NCBI GenBank assembly: GCA_004555535.1
Contig: SFHU01000041.1
Coordinates: 1 to 22,955 of the forward strand
Direction: 5' to 3'
Length of the DNA stretch: 22,955 nucleotides
Origin: Clostridiales bacterium
GTDB lineage: Bacteria > Bacillota > Clostridia > Christensenellales > Aristaeellaceae
Part shown: positions 13,751-22,603 of the stretch, in pieces
How positions within the stretch are numbered: position 1 is the first letter of the stretch
Layout: each line of letters begins with the position of its first letter
Translations under genes and position numbers: made by a program
The notes under the pieces: generated by a model
The model's database searches: none
The model's input: only the letters and a program-made list of their open reading frames with translations
What the model was told of the DNA's origin: nothing

Positions 13751-14374
13751 TTACTGGTCGATGCCCAGGACGATCGAGGAGATCGTCATCGTGTCCGGAT
13801 CGATGGTGTAGCGGCAGTAGACATGCTCATAGCTGCCGTAGTTGTCCAGCGTTCCGGCGGGATAGGCGGAGGTCGGCGCAAGCAGCGTCACGATGATCTT
13901 TCCGGTGTCGACGCTCAGCAGGCCGCGCGGGGGCAGAGCGGTCATCACGCCGTTCTGGTTTTCGAAATAGTCGGCGCAGTAGAGGATGATCTCCTCATCG
14001 GACTGCTCGCCCGTCTGGTCGCTGTCGGCCTGCTTCTGCGTGAAGGACGAGGGATAGCGGGTGAGCAGCAGGTCGAGACTGTCCCCGACGCTGATGCCCC
14101 GCGGGCCGTCGCTCAAGCGCAGGCTGCCCTGCGTGCGCAGCTGCTGAAGCTGTTCGCCGGTCAGATCGGAGGGCGAAAAGGGAAGGGACGCGTCGTATGG
14201 AATTGCGGTCTGCTCCGGGGCGGCCTCCTCGTCGCCGGGCAGGCGGATATCAAAGACGATCAGACAGATCAGGACGCTGAGCAGAACCGCGCCGATTCCG
14301 CCTGCGATGCAAAGCAGTGTGATGCGCTGCTGTCTGCGCTTTTCCATGAGGTCTTTTCTGCGTTTTTGGGCCAT
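13751..14374 (-). CDS. Hypothetical single-pass membrane protein
   Basis: The protein has 207 residues; I do not recognise the family. The N-terminus is strongly basic (MAQKRRKDLMEKRRQQR) and is followed by one hydrophobic helix at about 19-42, then an acidic linker and a soluble domain, so the C-terminal part should lie outside the membrane. The segment GPRGISVGDSLDLLLTRYPS (90-109) resembles the start of small beta-lactamase-inhibitor/SmpA-like folds, but that is only an impression. It is a real gene: a perfect AGGAGG (complement of 14382-14387) lies 7 bases before the ATG, and an extended -10 box sits upstream. It is convergent with the LCP gene and divergent from rmuC. Two cysteines (C133, C187) in the external domain could pair. 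Confidence 0.8.
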   Translation of the reverse strand: MAQKRRKDLMEKRRQQRITLLCIAGGIGAVLLSVLICLIVFDIRLPGDEEAAPEQTAIPYDASLPFSPSDLTGEQLQQLRTQGSLRLSDGPRGISVGDSLDLLLTRYPSSFTQKQADSDQTGEQSDEEIILYCADYFENQNGVMTALPPRGLLSVDTGKIIVTLLAPTSAYPAGTLDNYGSYEHVYCRYTIDPDTMTISSIVLGIDQ

Positions 14375-14416
14375 TGTATAACCTCCTCTGCCACGCGGCA
14401 GAATTCAAGATACTCC

Positions 14417-14445
14417 ATTATAGCACATTTGCCCCCTGCGGAAAA
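14417..14445 (-). promoter_or_regulatory. Extended -10 promoter of the minus-strand membrane-protein gene
   Basis: On the minus strand a perfect TATAAT (complement of 14417-14422) is preceded by TGC, an extended -10. The expected -35 position reads TTTTCC, a poor match. It lies about 45 bases before the start codon at 14374. Confidence 0.6.
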
Positions 14446-14470
14446 GGGGGCGGAACGGGGGCGTGAAACC

Positions 14471-15925
14471 ATGGAAACCGGGTTCCTTTCTTCCCTGAGC
14501 GCACAGCAGATGACGCTGGGGCTTGCGGCGCTCTGTCTGCTGCTGGCGGCGCTGCTGGGCGTGGCGCTTCTCATCGTCAGCCGCAGGGCGCGTCGGGCAG
14601 AGGAGCGGATGGAGCGCCTCTCGGAGGAGACGGCGCAGCAGCTGGCCGCGGCGGGCGAGCAGACGGCGAGGAGCAGCGAGGCCGCGCGCCAGGAGCTTGA
14701 CCGCGCGATGCAGTCCGTCAGCGACTCGATGATGCGGATGATGGGCGAGATGACGCGCACCCAGCAGGGCCAGATGGACGCGCTGGGCGGGCAGCTGCGC
14801 GCCGCGGGCCGCCAGGAGGAGGAGCGCATGGAGCGCATCCGCCAGACGATGGACAGACGGCTGGGCGTCTACGAGGAGCGGCTCAGCGGCGTCAGCCGGA
14901 CGCTCGACGAGAAGCTCACCGGCAACGAGGTGCGCATGGAGCGCATGCGCGAGACGCTGGAGGGCGGGCTGACGCGCATGAGCGAGGACAACCGAGCCCA
15001 GCTCGAGCAGATGCGCCTGACGGTCGACGAAAAGCTGAGCGCGACGGTCGATTCGCGGCTGGAGGCGTCGTTCGCCGCCGTGACGCGGCGGCTGGAGCAG
15101 GTGAGCAGCAGCCTGAACGCGATGCAGTCCCTCGCGGGGAGCGTCGACGAGCTCAGCCGCACGCTGGGCGGGGCGCAGCCGCTGGGCGCCTGGGGCGAGG
15201 TGCAGCTGGGCGCGCTGCTGGCGCAGATGCTCGCGCCGGAGCAGTATGCGCAGCATGCAGCCGTGCGCCCGGGCGGGGAGGCTGTCGCCGATTACGCGGT
15301 CGTCATGCCGGGGCAGGGCCACGGGCACACGGTCTATCTGCCCATCGACGCGAGCCTGCCGATGCGCGAATACAGCGAGCTGCGCGCCGCGCTGGAGAAC
15401 GGCACGCGCGAGCAGGTGGACAATGCGCGCGGCCTGCTCGAATCCGCCGTGCGGATGCACGCGCGGCGCATGTCCGAAAAGCTGATCGCGCCGCCGTATA
15501 CGACGGACTATGCCGTGCTCTTCCTGCAGAGCGAGGGGCTGTACAGCGAGGTGCTGCGCATCAGCGGCCTGGCCGAGCGCATCCAGCAGGAGAGCCGCAT
15601 GGTGGTCGCTGGGCCGACGACGCTCTGCGCGCTGCTTTCGAGCCTGCAAATGGGCTTCCGCTCGCTGGCCATCGAGCAGCGGACGGAGGAGATCGCCCAG
15701 CTGCTGGCGGCGGTGCGCACGGACATCGGCAGCTTTGCCGGCCTGCTCGGGCGCACGCAGAAGCAGCTGCGCCAGGCGAGCGAGAGCATTGAAAGCGCGC
15801 AGCGCCATAGCGAGAGCATCGCGCGCAGGCTGAGCGACGTGGGCGACCTGCCCGCGGGCGAGGCCAGACGGCTGCTGGGCGAGCAGGACGCGCTGGATGG
15901 CGACGACGGGGACGAATGGGACTGA
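14471..15925 (+). CDS. rmuC: RmuC family protein, DNA recombination/inversion-limiting
   Basis: The protein has 484 residues. A membrane segment at about 15-36 is followed by a long coiled-coil-forming region rich in Glu, Arg, Gln and Met (40-230). The RmuC domain follows: GAWGEVQLGALL (239-250), DYAVVMPG (274-281), YLPIDASLP (289-297), PPYTTDYAVLFLQSEGLYSEV (341-361) and GPTTLCALLSSLQMGFR (381-397). RmuC proteins have a PD-(D/E)XK nuclease-like fold and in E. coli limit inversions at short inverted repeats. The family motif after LPID usually carries lysine (IDAK/IDSK); here the residue is Ser295. The start at 14471 gives a normal N-terminus. The frame stays open far upstream, but only antisense to the minus-strand gene. 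The Shine-Dalgarno site is weak (G-rich, no clear AGGAGG). An intrinsic terminator follows. Confidence 0.92.
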   Translation: METGFLSSLSAQQMTLGLAALCLLLAALLGVALLIVSRRARRAEERMERLSEETAQQLAAAGEQTARSSEAARQELDRAMQSVSDSMMRMMGEMTRTQQGQMDALGGQLRAAGRQEEERMERIRQTMDRRLGVYEERLSGVSRTLDEKLTGNEVRMERMRETLEGGLTRMSEDNRAQLEQMRLTVDEKLSATVDSRLEASFAAVTRRLEQVSSSLNAMQSLAGSVDELSRTLGGAQPLGAWGEVQLGALLAQMLAPEQYAQHAAVRPGGEAVADYAVVMPGQGHGHTVYLPIDASLPMREYSELRAALENGTREQVDNARGLLESAVRMHARRMSEKLIAPPYTTDYAVLFLQSEGLYSEVLRISGLAERIQQESRMVVAGPTTLCALLSSLQMGFRSLAIEQRTEEIAQLLAAVRTDIGSFAGLLGRTQKQLRQASESIESAQRHSESIARRLSDVGDLPAGEARRLLGEQDALDGDDGDEWD

Positions 15926-15944
15926 CCGGCTGACAAGGAATACG

Positions 15945-15981
15945 GGGAAGCGCGAAAACTGTCCGGCGCTTCCCTTTTTTT
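15945..15981 (+). terminator. Intrinsic terminator of rmuC
   Basis: GGGAAGCGC (15945-15953) pairs perfectly with GCGCTTCCC (15966-15974) over a 12-base loop, followed by seven T (15975-15981). It begins 20 bases after the rmuC stop. Confidence 0.93.
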
Positions 15982-15991
15982 GCGCCGCGGA

Positions 15992-16024
15992 GCGACAGAA
16001 AAGGGAAGAGAGACGCTATACAAT
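15992..16024 (+). promoter_or_regulatory. Possible Spo0A-type promoter of spoIIE
   Basis: TACAAT (16019-16024) is a good -10. A -35-like GCGACA (15992-15997) lies 21 bases upstream, the unusual spacing known for the Spo0A-activated spoIIE promoter of Bacillus subtilis. On the minus strand the -35 region reads TGTCGCT, 5 of 7 to the 0A box TGTCGAA. Suggestive only. Confidence 0.4.
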
Positions 16025-16056
16025 GAGTCCATCTGATAACGGTCGGGGGGCTCGCT

Positions 16057-18108
16057 ATGGCACAGGTTACGGGATCGCTCTATGCTCGGGAGGACGGCCT
16101 GCACAGGGGAGACATGCGCTTCCTGGAGGGCATCGAATGGACGCTGCGTACCCGGGGAACCGCCCTGCAGCGCGTGCTCTGCGCGGCGATGATGGCGGCG
16201 CTGACGGGCGCAGAGCTGCCGGGCGGCGGCTATGCCTGCCAGCTGGCGATGTTCGCCGTGCTGCTGAAGCGGGGGCTGCTTGTGCCCGCGGCGTTTGCCG
16301 GGATGATGGCCGGCTTCGTCGTCAGCTATGGCGTGGGCGCGGTCGTCTGCTGCTGGCAGCTCCCGGCGGCGACGCTGCTGTGGCTGACGGCCTGCCTCTG
16401 GGTGAAGCGGCAGATGCCGTTGGCCGTCTTTCTGGCGGCGCTGACGGCAGGCGCGGTGATGGGAATCGATTCGCCGCTGGGCGTCGCTGTGCTGCTGCTG
16501 ACGGCGGCTGCGGGCGCGGGGTTGAGCGCGCTGTATGACGGCGCCGTGCTCAGCGCCGCGCACAGGGACGAGCTCGACGGCCAGACGAGGCCGCTGTGCG
16601 TGCTGGCGGTCTGCGCGTCGCTGGCGGCGGGGCTGATGCCGCTGCCCGGCGGCGCGGTGCTCGCCATGGCCCTGGGCTGCTATCTGACGCTGGAGCACGC
16701 CTATGTCGGCGGCGCGGCCCAGGCCGTGCTCTGCGCGGGCGTCATGGGCACGGTGCTTTCGCTCCAAATGATGTGCGCCAACCCGCTGGCGATGCTGCTC
16801 GCCGGCGGCTTTCTCGCCGCGGCGCTTCGGACAAGCCGCAGGAGTGTTTGCGCGCTGCTGATGGCGCTGGGCATGGCGGCTGCGGGGGCGGTGCTGGGCG
16901 GCGACCTGCAGGCCATCCGGCTGTTCCTGTTCAGCCTACCGGGCTTTGCGCCGTTTCTGCTGCTCTCCAGCGCGCGGCGCAGCGCCGTCACCGGGCTCAT
17001 CGAGCGGGATGAGCCGGAGGAGATGACCCAGAGCGAGGCCGTCGCGGTGCGCTGCGCCTCGATGATCCACGCCTGGGCGAAGCTCTACGAGGACACCGCC
17101 CGGATGATGAAGGGACTCAGCGGCGGCCAGGCGGAGGACGCGGAGGCCTGCGTCCGCCTGCTTGAAAAGACGAGCGTCAGCGCGCATCAGGTCTGCGAGC
17201 GCACGCTCAGCGAGATCCATCCCGACGACGAGGCCTACCGGCGCATCCGCTACGCGCTGCTGCGCGAGGGGATGGAGGAGGTCCGCGTGGCGTATGCGCT
17301 GCGCATGGGCGAGCGGATGGAGGTCATGCTGCTCAAGCCGGAGGCCGTCGCGGCGGTTTCCCTGCAGGGGCTGGTGAGCCAGGCCTGCGGCGTGGCGATG
17401 AGGCCCTGCCGGCGCGAGGGCATGCTCGGCACGCAGGCTGTCTTCGAGCAGGCGCCCGCGCTGCACCTGGAGATCGGCGCGGCGACGCGCAGCCGCTCGG
17501 GCGAGGACGTCGCCGGGGACAGCTATGTCTCCCGCGCGCTGCCGGGCGGGCGGCACGTGCTCGCGCTCTCCGACGGCATGGGAAGCGGCGTTTCGGCGCT
17601 GGAGGAGAGCCACATGGCGCTCAAGCTGCTCTGCGAGAGCCTCGGCGCTGGATACACCCGCGCGCAGGCGCTGGACGTGGTCAACGCGCTGATGCTGCTG
17701 TGCACGGGGCGGGAGATGTATGCGACGATGGACCTGTGCGTGATCAACCTGCACACCGGCGAAACGGCGTTTGAGAAGCTGGGCGCTTGCGTCTCCTACG
17801 TCGTGCGCGAGGGCGAGGTGCGCGCCATCGGCGCGGACACGCTGCCTGTCGGCGTGCTGCCAGACGTGGAATCGCGCTCGCTGCGCATGACGCTGCACCC
17901 GGGGGATGTCGTCGTCATGCTGACGGACGGCGTGGCGGACGCCTTCCCGGGCGGGGAAAGCGCGCTGCGCGAGGCGGTTGCGCGGCTGGCATGGCTGCAT
18001 CCGCAGGCGGTCGGTGAGCGGCTGATCGCCGAGGCGCTGGACGGAGGCGAGGCCGGGGACGACATGGCGGTGCTCTGCGCGCGCGTGAGCCGGGAGAGGA
18101 TGGACTAG
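16057..18108 (+). CDS. spoIIE: Stage II sporulation protein E, membrane PP2C phosphatase
   Basis: The protein has 683 residues. Residues about 38-305 are a series of hydrophobic helices, then a central regulatory/coiled-coil part (320-470), then a PP2C-type phosphatase domain (475-680). Metal-binding signatures are visible: VAGDSY (485-490), LSDGMGSG (504-511), TMDL (557-560), MLTDGVAD (621-628) and GDDM (667-670). In B. subtilis SpoIIE sits at the polar septum, interacts with FtsZ and dephosphorylates SpoIIAA to release sigma-F in the forespore. The protein is shorter than the 827 residues of B. subtilis, mainly in the membrane and central parts. A G-run at 16045-16050 lies 6 bases before ATG. 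It precedes tilS, hpt and ftsH, the usual Firmicute order, but has its own terminator. Confidence 0.94.
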   Translation: MAQVTGSLYAREDGLHRGDMRFLEGIEWTLRTRGTALQRVLCAAMMAALTGAELPGGGYACQLAMFAVLLKRGLLVPAAFAGMMAGFVVSYGVGAVVCCWQLPAATLLWLTACLWVKRQMPLAVFLAALTAGAVMGIDSPLGVAVLLLTAAAGAGLSALYDGAVLSAAHRDELDGQTRPLCVLAVCASLAAGLMPLPGGAVLAMALGCYLTLEHAYVGGAAQAVLCAGVMGTVLSLQMMCANPLAMLLAGGFLAAALRTSRRSVCALLMALGMAAAGAVLGGDLQAIRLFLFSLPGFAPFLLLSSARRSAVTGLIERDEPEEMTQSEAVAVRCASMIHAWAKLYEDTARMMKGLSGGQAEDAEACVRLLEKTSVSAHQVCERTLSEIHPDDEAYRRIRYALLREGMEEVRVAYALRMGERMEVMLLKPEAVAAVSLQGLVSQACGVAMRPCRREGMLGTQAVFEQAPALHLEIGAATRSRSGEDVAGDSYVSRALPGGRHVLALSDGMGSGVSALEESHMALKLLCESLGAGYTRAQALDVVNALMLLCTGREMYATMDLCVINLHTGETAFEKLGACVSYVVREGEVRAIGADTLPVGVLPDVESRSLRMTLHPGDVVVMLTDGVADAFPGGESALREAVARLAWLHPQAVGERLIAEALDGGEAGDDMAVLCARVSRERMD

Positions 18109-18134
18109 TGGGGCGGCTGACCGCCCGCGATTTC

Positions 18135-18167
18135 GCGCTGGAGGAGAGGACTTCCAGCGCTTTTTTT
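18135..18167 (+). terminator. Intrinsic terminator of spoIIE
   Basis: GCGCTGGA (18135-18142) pairs with TCCAGCGC (18153-18160), extended inward by a G-T wobble and a G-C pair to a 10-bp stem with an AGAGGA loop. Seven T follow (18161-18167). Confidence 0.93.
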
Positions 18168-18178
18168 GCGCGCAAGCC

Positions 18179-18207
18179 TTGCCATTTTGGGCGGGAGAGG
18201 GTACAAT
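18179..18207 (+). promoter_or_regulatory. Sigma-A promoter of tilS-hpt-ftsH
   Basis: TTGCCA (18179-18184) and TACAAT (18202-18207), each 5 of 6 to consensus, are separated by 17 bases. It lies directly after the spoIIE terminator and about 30 bases before the tilS start. No other clear promoter is seen before ftsH, so it may serve all three genes. Confidence 0.8.
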
Positions 18208-18236
18208 AGAATCTGTGTAGACAGGAGTATGCGGCC

Positions 18237-19613
18237 ATGACGACAGAGGAATTTTGCCTGCGCCTGACGCGGGCGTGCCGTCTCCCGCCGGGCGCGCATG
18301 TGCTTGCGGCGGTCAGCGGCGGCGCGGACTCGACGGCGCTGCTTTGTTTTTTATGCGAGGCAAGGAAGCGCCTCTCCCTGGAGGTCTCCTGCGCACATGT
18401 GGAGCACGGCATCCGCGGCGGGGAATCACTGCGGGATATGGCGTTTGTCGCGGCGCTGTGCGAAAGGCTCGGCGTGCCCCTGTATACGCTGCGCGTGGAT
18501 GCGCCTGCCTATGCCGGAAAGCACGGCTGTGGCCTGGAGGACGCGGCGAGGACGCTGCGTTACGGGTTTCTGACGGACACGGCGCGCCAAATCGGCGCGG
18601 ACGCGATCGCGCTGGCCCATCACGCGCAGGATCAGGCGGAGACGGTGCTGCTGCACGCGGGCCGGGGTAGCGATCTGCGCGGGCTGTGCGCGATGCGGCC
18701 CCGGAGCGGGAAGCTGATCCGCCCGCTGCTGGAGGCCTCGCCGGACGAGCTGCGCGCGTATCTGCAGGGAATCGGCCAGCCCTGGCGCGAGGATGAAACC
18801 AACCAAAGCCCGGAGCCGGCGCGCAACCGCATCCGTCTGCGCGTGCTGCCGGAGCTGGAGCGGGCCTGTCCCGGCGCGGGGGAGGCGCTTTGCCGCCTGG
18901 CGCGCGCCGCGCAGCGCGACGAGGATTTCTTCGCGCAGCAGCTGGGTGCGCTCGGTCTGCGCGTGACGGCGCTGGTCGATGGCGCGGCCATGGAGCGCGC
19001 GCAGCTGGAGCCGCTTCACGAGGCGCTGCGCTCCCGTGCGGTTGTCCGTCTGGCGGAGCACGCGGGCGTCGGGCCGCTGAGCGCCAGGGCGATCGGGGAG
19101 ATCATGCGATCGTTTGACACGGAGACGGCGGTCGTCAACCTGGCCGGCGGCGCGCGGGCGCAGCTTGGCGCGCGATATGTCTGCCTGACGCGTGCGCATG
19201 TACAGCCCGAAACCGTTCCACTGAATGCGGACGGGCTGACGCACACGCCCTTCGGGACGTTCGCCGTGCGCGACGCAAAAGCGGGCGAGACGGGCGATGG
19301 AAAGCGCTCGCAGGTTATTCCGGAGCGGATGCTGCGGGGCTGCGCGGTGACCAGCCGTCGCGAGGGAGACAGGATGACGCCGTTCGGGCGGCATACGCCG
19401 GTGCCGCTCAGGAAGCTGATGATCGAGGCCGGCGTGGAGCGCGCGATGCGAAAGAGCGTGCCGATTCTGCGCGCGGAGGCGGGCATCCTTTGGGCGGTGG
19501 GCCTGAGGCCCGGCGAGGCCTGCCGCTCGCCTGAAGGAGAAAGGGCGAAGCTCGTGACGTTCCTTGGCGGGAGCGGCGGGCTGCGCGGCGCCGGAGACAT
19601 GCAGAAGGTTTGA
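18237..19613 (+). CDS. tilS: tRNA(Ile)-lysidine synthase
   Basis: The protein has 458 residues. TilS uses ATP to attach lysine to C34 of the minor tRNA-Ile, changing its codon from AUG to AUA; it is essential in most bacteria. The PP-loop SGGADST (27-33) is clear, followed by CAHVEHGIRGGES (52-64), LAHHAQDQAET (126-136), GRGSDLRGL (142-150) and ETNQSPEPARNRIR (187-200). A C-terminal TilS domain is visible (RAEAGILWAVGLRPGEACR near the end). The usual HHxDDQ motif reads HHAQDQ here, a tolerated-looking change. ACAGGAG (18221-18227) lies 9 bases before ATG 18237. It is followed by hpt after 67 bases, a conserved Firmicute pairing. Confidence 0.95.
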   Translation: MTTEEFCLRLTRACRLPPGAHVLAAVSGGADSTALLCFLCEARKRLSLEVSCAHVEHGIRGGESLRDMAFVAALCERLGVPLYTLRVDAPAYAGKHGCGLEDAARTLRYGFLTDTARQIGADAIALAHHAQDQAETVLLHAGRGSDLRGLCAMRPRSGKLIRPLLEASPDELRAYLQGIGQPWREDETNQSPEPARNRIRLRVLPELERACPGAGEALCRLARAAQRDEDFFAQQLGALGLRVTALVDGAAMERAQLEPLHEALRSRAVVRLAEHAGVGPLSARAIGEIMRSFDTETAVVNLAGGARAQLGARYVCLTRAHVQPETVPLNADGLTHTPFGTFAVRDAKAGETGDGKRSQVIPERMLRGCAVTSRREGDRMTPFGRHTPVPLRKLMIEAGVERAMRKSVPILRAEAGILWAVGLRPGEACRSPEGERAKLVTFLGGSGGLRGAGDMQKV

Positions 19614-19680
19614 GGGCCGGTTTTCCCCGCGACGGGGAGACGGTGCTTTGACATGAGAAGAGTTCAGGGGGAACAGACAG

Positions 19681-20241
19681 ATGGATGAAAAGCGTGTTAC
19701 CTATGCCGATCTCAAGGACGAGCTGCTGCTCACGCGCGAGCAGATCGCTGCGCGCGTCAAGGAGATGGGCCGGCAGATTACAAAGGATTTTCAGGGCAAG
19801 GATCTGACGGTCATCTGCATCCTCAAGGGTGCGGTCGTCTTCTTTGTCGACCTTGTGCGGGAGATCGACCTGCCGATGACGATGGACTTTATGGCCATCT
19901 CCAGCTACGGCAGCGCGACCAAGTCCTCGGGCGTCGTGCGCATCCTCAAGGATCTGGACAAGCCGGTCAACGGCCGGGATGTGCTGATCATCGAGGACAT
20001 CGTCGATTCCGGCATGACCCTCTCCTTCCTCAAGGAGAATCTGCTCAGCCGCGGCGCGGCCTCGCTGCACATCGCGACGCTGCTGGACAAGCCGGAGCGC
20101 CGCCGCGTTCCGCTTCAGGTCGATTACTTCGGCTTCACCATTCCGGACGAGTTTGTCGTCGGCTATGGCCTTGACTATGACGAGCGCTACCGCAACCTGC
20201 CGGATATTGGCGTGCTGCGCCCGGAGGTCTATGAAAAATAA
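19681..20241 (+). CDS. hpt: Hypoxanthine phosphoribosyltransferase
   Basis: The protein has 186 residues, the normal family length. It salvages hypoxanthine (often guanine too) by transferring the phosphoribosyl group from PRPP to give IMP or GMP. The PRPP-binding motif VLIIEDIVDSGMTL is at 101-114. Other family stretches are VICILKGAVVFFVDL (44-58), MDFMAISSYGS (68-78) and PDEFVVGYGLDYDERYRNL (155-173). AGGGGG (19666-19671) lies 9 bases before ATG. Position between tilS and ftsH is the conserved Firmicute arrangement; in B. subtilis this protein also pairs with TilS in regulating ftsH, though that is not shown here. Confidence 0.96.
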   Translation: MDEKRVTYADLKDELLLTREQIAARVKEMGRQITKDFQGKDLTVICILKGAVVFFVDLVREIDLPMTMDFMAISSYGSATKSSGVVRILKDLDKPVNGRDVLIIEDIVDSGMTLSFLKENLLSRGAASLHIATLLDKPERRRVPLQVDYFGFTIPDEFVVGYGLDYDERYRNLPDIGVLRPEVYEK

Positions 20242-20289
20242 GGGCGCAAAGGCGCCCGATCATGTCGATTGCCCCGCGGAACGCGGGGC
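20242..20289 (+). other. Two GC hairpins between hpt and ftsH
   Basis: GGGCGC (20242-20247) pairs with GCGCCC (20252-20257) over AAAG. GCCCCGC (20271-20277) pairs with GCGGGGC (20283-20289) over GGAAC. Neither is followed by a T-run, so they are not standard terminators. The second ends 5 bases before the ftsH ribosome binding site. Confidence 0.6.
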
Positions 20290-20304
20290 GGGTTGGAGGT
20301 TCCA

Positions 20305-22251
<1,947 letters not shown>

Positions 22252-22302
22252 GCAATCTCTGACAGATGCGGGGAACGCCCCTCCGTCAGCCGGGGAAAAA
22301 CG

Positions 22303-22326
22303 CCTCCCCTCCCGGGGAGGTTTTTT
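22303..22326 (+). terminator. Intrinsic terminator after ftsH
   Basis: CCTCCCC (22303-22309) pairs with GGGGAGG (22314-22320) over TCCC, followed by six T (22321-22326). It closes the tilS-hpt-ftsH block. Confidence 0.93.
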
Positions 22327-22383
22327 GCCTGATAATGATTCCATCCCAAACTGCTTTCATGGGCGCGAAGCGAAGAAGGGAGT

Positions 22384-22482
22384 CTGAGGGAATAATCCCT
22401 CAGGCAGGTCATAGGGCGGCAGCCCTATCGTAACCCAATCGATTAAAAACGCAGTCTCAGAGCAGGCTGCGAAGCAGCCTGC
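22384..22482. repeat. Three consecutive perfect inverted repeats in an intergenic stretch
   Basis: The 352 bases between ftsH and the next gene contain no credible gene. After the ftsH terminator the sequence looks less GC-rich than its surroundings and holds three perfect hairpins: CTGAGGGA/TCCCTCAG (22384-22391 with 22396-22403), ATAGGGC/GCCCTAT (22411-22417 with 22422-22428) and GCAGGCTGC/GCAGCCTGC (22462-22470 with 22474-22482). GTCTC (22454-22458) and GAGAC (22487-22491) could extend the third. It may be a dispersed intergenic repeat element or a structured RNA; I cannot tell which from one copy. Confidence 0.55.
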
Positions 22483-22603
22483 GATGGAGACGGATTTGAT
22501 TTGCAAAAGCAGGATTCAGGCGTTGGCTTATGATGAAAAGAGTATCCTGGGCCAAAAGCAAGCGCCGGGACAATGAGGAGAGAATCCGGAAAGGGGCTTG
22601 TCC

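Noticed and set aside
13823..14470. In-frame upstream extension of rmuC by 216 codons
   Set aside because: It is antisense to the minus-strand membrane-protein gene, has no RmuC homology and no ribosome binding site; the normal RmuC N-terminus with its membrane helix starts at 14471.
19648..19653. TTGACA as a promoter for hpt
   Set aside because: The expected -10 position 17 bases downstream reads GAACAG, and no TATAAT-like box is found at any usable spacing before the start codon.
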